Shown here: positions 56,234 through 64,000 of the stretch, one piece after another
Numbering within the stretch: the first letter of the stretch is position 1
Layout of the letters: each line of letters opens with the position of its first letter
Assembly (NCBI GenBank): GCA_015680685.1
Contig: MNCI01030017.1
Location: 105,119-169,118 of the forward strand
Direction of reading: 5' to 3'
DNA length: 64,000 bases
From: Gnetum montanum
Lineage: Eukaryota; Streptophyta; Gnetopsida; Gnetales; Gnetaceae
Program-made: the position numbers and the translations under genes
The notes under the pieces: generated by a model
Told to the model about the DNA's origin: nothing
What the model saw: only the letters and a program-made list of their open reading frames with translations
The model's database searches: none

Positions 56234-57680
56234 TTTTTGAATTAATAAGCGATTTTTATATTTTTTGTTTTATAATTCTTTTCATTTTTCATATTCTTTA
56301 ACATTTTCTTATTCTTTTATACTTTTCCATTTCTTTAGTTTTTCACATTCTTTTACATTTTTCAATTCTTTTAACATTTTTAATTCTTTATACTTTTTCA
56401 TAATTTTTACTATCTTTTCCATTTGTTGTATACTTTGTTTTCAAACCCTTTGTAAATGATTTTGATTGTTAATACATTCAAATAATGGCAAGATGTGGCC
56501 CAATAAGCTAAAGATTTCTCTATGTTATTAAGTCACAAGAGATTGATTATTTGCACAGTGAGCCCACATCATGCATCAATCCATTCCATTAATAAGAGGT
56601 TCTTACCATGGCCATAATGACATTCTTTTCCATCATACAAACTAAGACTAAACCGGTGATCATTATGCCTTGATTTAAGAGTAAAGAACCAAGGGAAAAT
56701 GAAAAGGGTGTGACATCTAGGAGACTTGTGGATTTTTTTAAAATTATCATTGTGAGTTCTATCGTGTTATTAAAGGTGTATTATATCCTTGTAGATCTAA
56801 TGAAAAATGGAAGTAAGAGTAAATTAAGTGCTCCCTTCAAAGGTTAACACAGTTAAAAATAATAATAAAAGAGCACAGAATAAATTTCTAAGGGTTCCAC
56901 TAGAAAGACATGTTACCCATGCCTAAAGGTAGGTGGCTTCTTAGAAATAAAAATAAAAATAAAGTGCCATGAATAAAACTCCTCCCTTGGACAATATGCT
57001 AAGTGACAATGCTCCTTATAACATTGATATCTTACGATTGTAATTCCAAGAGATGAAATGATGTGATGTCACTAGAATGTGGTTTGAACTTGGTTTGAAT
57101 CATGGACATAAAGGCTAATGATTACTTTAACCACTAATAAAACACAAGAATTCATTATGCCTATGGTAAGACACCTCACATCCTAATTTCTGCAATCCCT
57201 TCTAAGCCCATTTCATTTCACTGTTTGAATAATCATAACTTATGATTTCATGTAACATAGTGTTATTTTCATAATTTGGTGGTACTAACATGTGTGTCTT
57301 GCTAAACAGGTATGTGTTACATTCAACTCCTTAAGTGCCTAAGGACACTTTTAGGCATGGTTACACAAGGACATTAAGGGCTAGAGCCTACTTTGTGGAG
57401 GATCCACTGGTATAACTGTTGTATCTTATACCTGCCAAGAGATTCCACATCATCTTGAGCTTTCTAATTCTGATAAATGATAATAAACACTTCCCATATC
57501 ATTCACATTATCCGTTCTAGTGACACAACACCATTTTCTATCTCATTCATTCCACCAACACCTAATATATTTTCATAACATGAGATCCTTAATCATAGAC
57601 TTTCAACGCTTATTTTTCATAATTGAAGCATCATCTCCATTTTAGGATCCTTTTAACATGATGCATATCTTCCAACCATC
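56234..57680 (+). other. Untranslated region after protease (C)
   Basis: Begins with a T-rich tract (56260-56440). Matches B's 26.0-27.2 kb in several blocks, such as CCATGCCTAAAGGTAGGTGG and CATGTTACCCATGCC. No coding potential is recognised. Confidence 0.6.
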
Positions 57681-57832
57681 TGATGGGACTTAATTTTTCC
57701 CTTAAAAACCTTAAGAAAATTTAACCTTTTTCTAAGGTTACCTTGTAATTACGATATCATAGGCACCTATGATATCACATTTACGATGTTGTTTTTATGA
57801 TATCACATTTATAAATACTATATATAGTGTAG
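57681..57832 (+). promoter_or_regulatory. Internal LTR-like promoter of element C
   Basis: Starts TGATGGGACTTAATT, the first nine bases being identical to D's LTR start, then ACGATATCATAGG and TATGATATCACATTT palindromes, then TATAAATACTATATATAG (TATA at 57810). The layout start-palindromes-TATA copies that of an LTR U3. The similarity stops after the TATA region. It precedes the accessory ATG by about 370 bp, with a polyG gap between. Confidence 0.6.
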
Positions 57833-58004
57833 GGAAGTTAGAAAAAATTTTCATTTTTGATTTTCATAAGAGGAGAGTTGTTGCTGATTTTTCTTTGTAA
57901 CTAAGCTCTCTAACACCCCATCTTCTAGTGCCCATAACTTATGCATTACTGCTCTAATTTTTGTGATTTTTGAATCTACGTGATCTTGAAGTGCTCACCT
58001 TAGT

Positions 58005-58036
<32 letters not shown>

Positions 58037-58037
58037 N
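58005..58037. other. 32-base G run ending in N: assembly artefact
   Basis: Thirty-two G followed by one N. The matching part of element B reads TAGTTGTGGGTGATGAAATTG in this orientation, with no long G run, so this is a mis-filled gap. Confidence 0.8.
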
Positions 58038-58134
58038 TACCACTCATTTCATGCCATAGAAAAGTACTAATGGGGTTGTTCTTCAAAAATTTTCTAACTC
58101 TAAAATTATAATTATAACTAAGGGTATGAGTAAG

Positions 58135-58197
58135 GTACTAAATTGTTGCTCATTTATGAGAATCCTCTAGTAATTCCAAATCCTTGATTGATTGCAG
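58135..58197 (+). other. Candidate short intron ahead of C's accessory ORF
   Basis: GAGTAAG/GTACTA and TTGATTGCAG/ATG enclose 63 nt; element B has the same junctions with 62 nt. Whether it is spliced is uncertain. Confidence 0.3.
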
Positions 58198-60773
58198 ATG
58201 GCCCCAAAAAGAGAAGCACAAGGAGAACTTCCACAACTAGCAAGCAAAAGACCATGAGGTGGTGGAAGAGGACAAGTGAGCAAGCAAAACCTGCAAGTAG
58301 AACAAGAAGAGTAGGAGGCATAATCCTTCAATATTCATCAACAAACTTCTACCACAGAGCAATTTTCTCAAGCAGAAGTGGACATTTCACAAGTGCCCAT
58401 CTAGGGACAACACCTCACACTGTCACTTGAATGCCTTCAGGCTATTCAAGAAAAATCCATCATGTTGACAGTAATTATGGAACTTAACTTTAGTTCATTT
58501 TTGGAATTTGCTCCAAAAGATGTTAAGGCCCAACTTTAGTCATCTCCTTTGTGGCCTACTTTGACAACAAATGGGAGTGGTATTTAGGAGAAACACTCCA
58601 ATTTTGGCAAAATCGAGAAGTAGATGCTATAGTAAAAATTGAAGGGATCTTGATGTCTTACTTAGTTAAGGTAATTATAGAGGTACAAAATATGCCCAAT
58701 GAAGGAGTAAAGATGGTACAAATATCAACAAGATCTAACATAAATGCTAGGAAGTTATGGTTGTAGCAGGTGTATGGCAAGGACAATAAGAATATAGTGA
58801 ACTGAGTGTAGAAGAAAATATCTATTTTAAAATTGGCACTTATCATTTATTTCCTACCAAGAGATTAAATCGAATCTCTACATATGTGGCTAAAGGTAGC
58901 GCAATATTAATGGAAAATTTCAATGCGAACATCGCTCACCTCTATTTCATAGAAATTAAAGGCGATTCGAGGAGAAGAAGGCAAGGAAGTTAACACTTCC
59001 ATTCTGTTACCTTATTTGGAAGTTATGCAAACAAGTTGGCATCTTAGGATACACAAATGATGCATTAAGAAAGGCACATAATGCTTCCTATGTCGAAATG
59101 CTCAAGTTAGTGCCTTCCACAAAGGATCAAATAGAAGAATAACTAGGCATAGAGGAGACTACCCAAACCACAAAACAACAACAACAAAAATTGCAAGTTT
59201 TACCACTATCATTGCAAGATTATAGGCTTTCAATGAGTCATCTATAGCAAATTGTAGAAATCATCAATTGGGGAAGCAGGGAAGAGACTAATTTATTCAA
59301 AGTAATTAAGGATGCAGTTAAGCCAACCATCTCAACAAATCCTGCCAGTGAACAAATATCATTGTAGTTAGGAGGAGAGGCCCAGTGGTCACAACAAATT
59401 TCTAGGAACACTACATCGTTCCAAGTGGTGTCTGAATCTAGAGAAGGAGCCACAGTTGTGGTCATGCGGCACCATGATGCAACAAGAGCCACAGAAGTGA
59501 TCATGAATCATATTAAAGAAACTTTTAACGTACTTGTTATGCCACTAATTGATTTTTTTGGAACCAAAGATGCTCAAATGTTAGCTGGTACCTCTATGAC
59601 TCCTATAGAACATAAAGATGTGTTAGATAGATTGTTGCAAACAAGACAAGTTATGATAGATCTCTTCAACATTCCTAGTAATGTCACTACAACATAGTCC
59701 AAATTGATTACCACCAAAGGAAAACTAATCATGATTGAAACCAAGGTAGAGCATGCTGAGAATGAGCTTCACAAACTACAAGAAGAGCACGTATCCTTGA
59801 GAGTATAAAGGAGAGATCCAACTCAGTTCATTACAGTAGAATAGCTAGCATAATTCAGAACTGAGTAGATCAATTACCTCCTTAAGAATAATAAAGAGAT
59901 GGAGAATGAGAAAGAAATGATAGTATGGGATGCTTTAGCGACCAAGGCCCAAGCATATGCCCATGCTAAAGTACTTGCTAACTTACAAGAGGAAAATAAA
60001 CAACTCGCTGCAAATAATATGTAGTTGCCTACTGTTGAAAAATAGAAGAATATTTTGGAAGAGAGCATCCACAAGCTAAGGGAATAGTTGGTGAGGGTCA
60101 ACCAAGATATGAGTTGCATTGCAAGAGAAAATAGAATCCTCTCCATGGAGGAGGTATATGCCATCCATCAGAAGTCAACCATCAAAATTAGTGCATGCAA
60201 GAATGAGGCAAAGAAGCATGAACGGCTCAAGGAACATTTCCGAGATCAAGTGGGAATGTATAAATAAATCAATGAGAAAGAGATCCAGATGGCGAAGGCT
60301 AAAATTAATTCCATGTCAGCACAAAATCCAAAATGGAAAACCATCTTGGATAGCATGGCCCACACCTATAAAGCAGAAGTGAAAAATAAAGACCTGCAAA
60401 TAGTGAACTTAGAAGAATACATGGGGTTCGTAAACCTTCATTATGCTAACTTGGCCATGTTGAGGGCAGGTAGGCCCAAAAGTGAGCTTGAACAACAAGT
60501 AGCATCTATGTATGCCTTGTACAAAAAGGAGTTTGCAGATCGCAAGGATGCTTTATAGAAACTTCAAGTAGAAAACTTAGAGCTAGAAGCAGTTAAGGCT
60601 AGCTACTAGGGGTACAAAGATGTAGTAGCAAACCTAGCTAGAAGATTAACAAATTACCATGAATTAAGAGAGAATGCTAGAGCTTTTGAAGAAGAAAGAT
60701 GATAGTTTGTGTTATCGTATGTTAATGCTAATAAGATATTTTCACAACTACCGTGTCCGTGAGATATGCTAAC
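58198..60773 (+). pseudogene. Accessory coiled-coil ORF of element C (truncated by F)
   Basis: ATG at 58198 follows TTGATTGCAG as in B: MAPKREAQGELPQLASKRP, then GGGRGQ. N-terminal domain at 58551-58766 (WEWYLGETLQFWQNREVDAI). A middle block at 59497-59697 reads EVIMNHIKETFNVLVMPLID, HKDVLDRLLQTRQVMIDLFN. A coiled coil at 59740-60720 has ENELHKLQEEHVSLRV, KVLANLQEENKQLA, NKDLQIVNLEEYMGFVNLHY, ELEQQVASMYALYKKEFADR, HELRENARAFEEER. It breaks off at SQLPCP, where F begins; B continues SCPWDVPTLSHITQQ. Function unknown; a structural or RNA/particle role is possible. Many stops. Confidence 0.72.
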
Positions 60774-61380
60774 TGTCACATCCCCATTCCCAAATGATGC
60801 GGTTGCCTAATGAAGGTGGTATCTTTTTATAATAAGTGTTATTGTTATCTTAACAAGACCCAAAAAGGGTAGCTGTGATTAAGACCCGAAATGACATGTT
60901 GTAATAATGGACATGTCTCTTGAGGAACCTTTGGGGGTTTGACCTAAGGCATTTATACTTGGGGTTAGAGGTCGTGCTAGCATGGGGAATGGCAGAGCCA
61001 GTACAGGCAAGTCATGGGGTGGCGGAGCCGGTATAGGCAAGTCATAGGAAGTCGGGTGAAGCGGGATAGGAAGGGGACTGAACCACCCTTTTGACCAGGT
61101 TATAGGCCTAATTGTGGTGGTAGTGTTGGATTGCCTCTAAGGGATAGATGTTAAAGGAAGAAAACCCTAAGAAACACTCTTAGAGAACGATCCTAATACA
61201 CTTTTCCATATCAATAAAGCATTCTTTTATTTTCTTTTCTACATTTTTTCTATTATTTCCTTTATTCATAATGCTGAATATTATTTATATTTTGCATTTG
61301 GTATGTTTTTTTCGTATGCATAATGTCTAATATATCATATATTTGACATTTGCCATGACATCCGGGGATGGGATGTCACA
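60774..61380 (+). repeat. 5' LTR of element F
   Basis: 607 bp, TGTCACATCCCCATTCCC to GGGGATGGGATGTCACA, with near-mirror ends. It is followed by an initiator tRNA-Met primer site. TGTCACATCC ends with this primer are common in plant chromovirus (Tekay-like) Ty3 LTRs. The insertion point is inside C's accessory ORF; the 3' LTR and target duplication are outside the window. Confidence 0.85.
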
Positions 61381-61382
61381 AT

Positions 61383-61394
61383 TGGTATCAGAGC
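61383..61394 (+). promoter_or_regulatory. Primer-binding site of element F (tRNA-iMet)
   Basis: TGGTATCAGAGC, two bases after the LTR, exactly complementary to the 3' end of plant initiator tRNA-Met. Confidence 0.9.
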
Positions 61395-63175
61395 AAACCA
61401 CGACCCAAGGACCATTCAGAACCATGGGCCAAACTATAGCATGAACTTGATGATGAACCTTAAAGCCACAACACATGAAAAGCCATTGATCATCATCGGA
61501 TGAACCATATATTTGTGATGCAAGTTAGAAGACACCTTTCCATTGACTTCATGAACAATGGATCAAGCATCTAGATCCCAGCAACCAACAAAATTTCTTT
61601 CATGGATATTATTAACCGATGAAGATTTGATCACACCTCATCAAAATTCATCAATTATAAGAGATGTTGGTAAAATAATGATACACTGGTCCAGGTAACT
61701 TTTACCCATCTTAATATTATGATTATTAATCAATTAGGGTCATTGTTAAATTTCTTTCAAAAAAGTTAGTAACCATAACTTGAATTGATTTTGTTTTGTT
61801 GAAATTTACTATCCAAATAATCTAGAATATTCCAAGTTACCATATGTCACCATAGAAATGTCAATATAACAAAATAGGCTAGTTTGGTTTTTTTAAATTT
61901 TGAAAAATCAACTTCATTTTTGAACCCTAAAACTATGTCAAATGCATAGTAATTGTGGAGACGATTCCAATAGTACAAATTTCATCTCAATTGGATTTAT
62001 GGTTTGGGAGATATTGATGTTTAAAGTTTTTCATTATATGTGCATTAAGATAATATTAAATTATTATTTGAATAAAAAAACATTTTTTTTTTCAAAATTT
62101 TAGGGTCAAGAATCAACCTAGAATCACCATTTGCCCTTACCAAAACCCTTACCCTGTCATTGGCCAAACCACCAGGTCATTTGTCTAGGCAAGGTGAAAT
62201 AAAATAATAATAATAAGTTATTTAAAAAAATAAATAAATAAAAAACACACACAGACACACAAACGGGAGATCATGGGTTCAAACCCAAGCTGCCACAAAT
62301 TTGATCAAAAAAACAATCAAGCATGAGGTCTCAGGTTCAAACCTGAGCCCCAATACTTTATTATATAATATTTTTAAAAAATAAATAATTAAAAAAAATT
62401 TACCAACTGCAGGCAGCCGTGGNCCACCGTCCACCACTCGAGAGCTGTCTCTAGTGTCGCTGCATTCACAGCGAAATGGCAAATTTTTCATTATTATATG
62501 ACCAAAAAATTTTAATTGTACGAAAAAATTTAAAAAAATTTTCAGTTAACGAAAAATTCAAAATTTCATCATTAAACTATTAGTTTAAATTAGGAATTTA
62601 TAAAAATAATTTTCAAAAATAGAATTCTAGGGAATCCCAAAAATTAGGTTTTACTTGTTGCCCAATATAGTGCTTTGAGATCATTAAAAGGTTAATTTTC
62701 ACATAACTCAAGTATATGATGTCCATTTTCAACGTATGAATAATCATTTTTAACATTTTTTACCCTTTTGAACTCAATGGTGAGATCAAATTTATCATCC
62801 GAGTACCCTATAATTCAATGGTATTATAAATTCAACATTTTAAGTTTTAAGATTTAATGCATAACCCTTGTAGATAGTCTTAAGTTCACTATAGCATGTC
62901 ATTAGTTACACTACCAGAGTCAGTGTTCTCAAGGGGGGTGGGGTGGTAGAAAGGTTATCAAAAATAATATAGTTAAATATTACTAAAAATTAGGTAATGT
63001 AATTACATATTACTAAAATTATATGATGTTGTTAACTATTAGTTATTCAGTTGATGTAGTTGATTATTAGTATTAGTTAATGAATAGTTGGAGAATTAGT
63101 TTAAGAAATAGAACAATCTTCAATTGTCAAAAAAAGGGTATATTCATCCTGTAATTAAAACAATTGCAAAATAAC
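61395..63175 (+). other. Leader of element F, no gag seen
   Basis: 1.8 kb without a recognisable gag. It contains AT-rich tracts, a CA/GA stretch (62245-62263), one N at 62423, two GGTTCAAACC motifs, and a G-rich purine tract (AAGGGGGGTGGGGTGG) at about 62931-62946. Confidence 0.5.
62275..62345. repeat. Two palindromic B-box-like motifs
   Basis: GGGTTCAAACCC (62275-62286) and CAGGTTCAAACCTG (62332-62345) each resemble the tRNA T-arm/B-box GGTTCRANNCC and are self-complementary. No A box or cloverleaf is seen around them. Confidence 0.6.
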
Positions 63176-64000
63176 ATGGAGACACAAAATCTTGTTTCAA
63201 CAAGGAGTATGATACTCATGAAGAGAAATGATCTAGACAAGAATCCAAGAATAGAAATGAAAGTTGCAACATACAATGTGCTTGCAAGATCTCTAGTGAG
63301 TGAGAAACAATATCCGCTATGTCCATCATGGGCTTTGGATTGGCATGAATATCGATACTCACATATCTTAGCAAAATTAAAAGATTTGGATGTTGATGTC
63401 TTATGCTTATAAGAAATCTTACCATAAGAATTTTTATATCAATTTCAACCAAATTTGGAAAAGATGGGATACAAAGGTATTTATAAGCAAAAAGGTTCTT
63501 ATGGAAGTTCTTCTTTTGAGCCGTACAGATTAGCATATTGTAGGAATTACAACATGGATGGTTGTGCAATCTTTTATAAAGAAGCCAAGTGTGAATTGGT
63601 ACAAAGATCTGAATGGAGTTTAGAAAATATGATTTTTGAAATTCCAGAACTTCAAGCAATGAGAAAGAAAGAACAGTCAAGATTTCGGAAAAATCACATA
63701 GCCCTAGCAGTGATTCTAAAAGTTCATCTATTAGGAAGATGTGTATGTGTGGTTAACACACATTTAATTGCCAAACCAACATGTTCAGATGTTAGACTTT
63801 GTTAAGGAGCATACTTGATCAAGAAAATAGAAGATTGTCAAGGAGCATACTTGATCAAGCAAATAGAAGAAAGTTTAAAGAAGAAGTTATTCCTAAGTTG
63901 TACCAATCTAGTTTCATTTATTCTTTGTGGAGACTTCAATGCAAAAGTTGGAAGTAGCGTTTATCAATTTCTAAAATATGGATATGTAAAGGAATCTTTG
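63176..64000 (+). pseudogene. CCR4-like deadenylase fragment (EEP nuclease fold), intronless
   Basis: ATG at 63176, then KVATYNVLARSLVSEKQYPL (N of YNVLA is an active-site residue), CPSWALDWHEYRYSHILAKL, DVDVLCL-stop-E (the stop replaces Gln of the LQE box), MGYKGIYKQKG, MDGCAIFYKEAKCELV, CVCVVNTHLIAKP (catalytic His) and ILCGDFNAKVGSSVYQFL (catalytic Asp and Asn). These are the boxes of the endonuclease/exonuclease/phosphatase domain of CCR4-type mRNA deadenylases. Stops are at about 63410, 63425 and 63803, and a 35-bp repeat duplicates GAYLIK-IE. Absence of introns suggests a processed copy, possibly carried in element F. Runs off the window end. Confidence 0.8.

Larger units (their letters stand above)
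44753..64000 (+). mobile_element. Ty3-type element C (gag-PR-accessory ORF), split by D and F, 3' end outside window
   Basis: Parts in order: 5' LTR 44753-45579, primer site, gag to 47517, [element D], gag remainder from 54599, protease 55410-55790, UTR, internal promoter from 57681, accessory ORF 58198-60773, then interrupted by the LTR of element F. The missing C-terminal part of the accessory ORF, polypurine tract and 3' LTR must lie beyond 64000. No RT or integrase is present between protease and accessory ORF. Same family as B and D. Confidence 0.8.

Noticed and set aside
58005-58036. G-quadruplex regulatory element
   Set aside because: The related copy B has no G run here and an N follows directly, so it is an artefact.
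62275-62345. tRNA genes
   Set aside because: Only a T-arm-like motif is present; no A box, anticodon arm or acceptor pairing is found.
63176-64000. Functional CCR4 gene
   Set aside because: At least three in-frame stops and an internal duplication break it; no introns.

Overview
The window is plant nuclear DNA dominated by old, nested retrotransposons. The evidence is Ty3/gypsy elements carrying an extra (archaeal-type) RNase H, SIRE-like Ty1/copia gag, L1-type LINE 3' ends, primer sites for plant tRNA-Asp and initiator tRNA-Met, and TATA-driven LTRs with 5-bp target duplications. Very low gene density, AT-rich decayed filler and layers of nesting suggest a large-genome land plant, possibly a gymnosperm; the species cannot be told from the sequence. 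No intact host gene is visible. Nearly every coding stretch has stops and frameshifts, mostly of the C-to-T kind expected from methylated cytosine.

Left part (1-21 kb): a CpG-rich, TATA- and telo-box-bearing island (0.87-1.93 kb); a LINE 3' end (2.2-2.8 kb); an 83/49-bp tandem array (3.2-3.6 kb); a stray Ty3 gag (5.1-5.8 kb); then a long minus-strand Ty3 relic, 'A'. Read on the minus strand, A runs aRNH-RT-RH-integrase (18.0-14.6 kb), a degenerate tandem-repeat zone (13.1-11.0 kb) and a long accessory coiled-coil ORF (10.9-6.8 kb) split by a solo LTR (8734-9748, TSD CTCCT). Unrecognised, possibly host-derived exon fragments lie at 19.0-20.2 kb.

Middle (21-36 kb): minus-strand element 'B' has gag, protease, no reverse transcriptase, an LTR-like internal promoter, an accessory coiled-coil ORF, a polypurine tract and a 3' LTR. 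It is broken by a solo LTR (29852-30711, TSD GAGGT) and a LINE inserted inside its protease (27963-29255, TSD CACATTAAT). Its 5' LTR is gone and a 650-bp direct repeat brackets it. A large solo LTR of another family (34015-35640, TSD AGGAT) carries an array of about six hairpins upstream of its TATA box.

Right part (36-64 kb): a second Ty3 relic, 'E' (minus; PR-aRNH-RT-RH-INT), abuts a SIRE-like copia gag with a candidate LTR (41.4-44.5 kb). Element 'C' (plus; same family as B) starts with an LTR at 44753. It is split by complete element 'D' (47518-54593, TSD AACTC) and again by the LTR of a different element 'F' (60774-61380, tRNA-Met primer site). Downstream of F's primer site is an intronless, stop-containing CCR4-like deadenylase fragment (63176 to the window end).

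The most interesting system is the B/C/D family. All three copies encode gag and protease but no RT or integrase, share an uncommon zinc knuckle and a tRNA-Asp primer site, and have LTRs of the form TGATG...CATCA. B and C also carry a separate coiled-coil gene behind an internal promoter whose motifs resemble the LTR of the same copy. The pol of such elements would have to come from a partner such as A or E, in both of which the extra RNase H lies upstream of RT.
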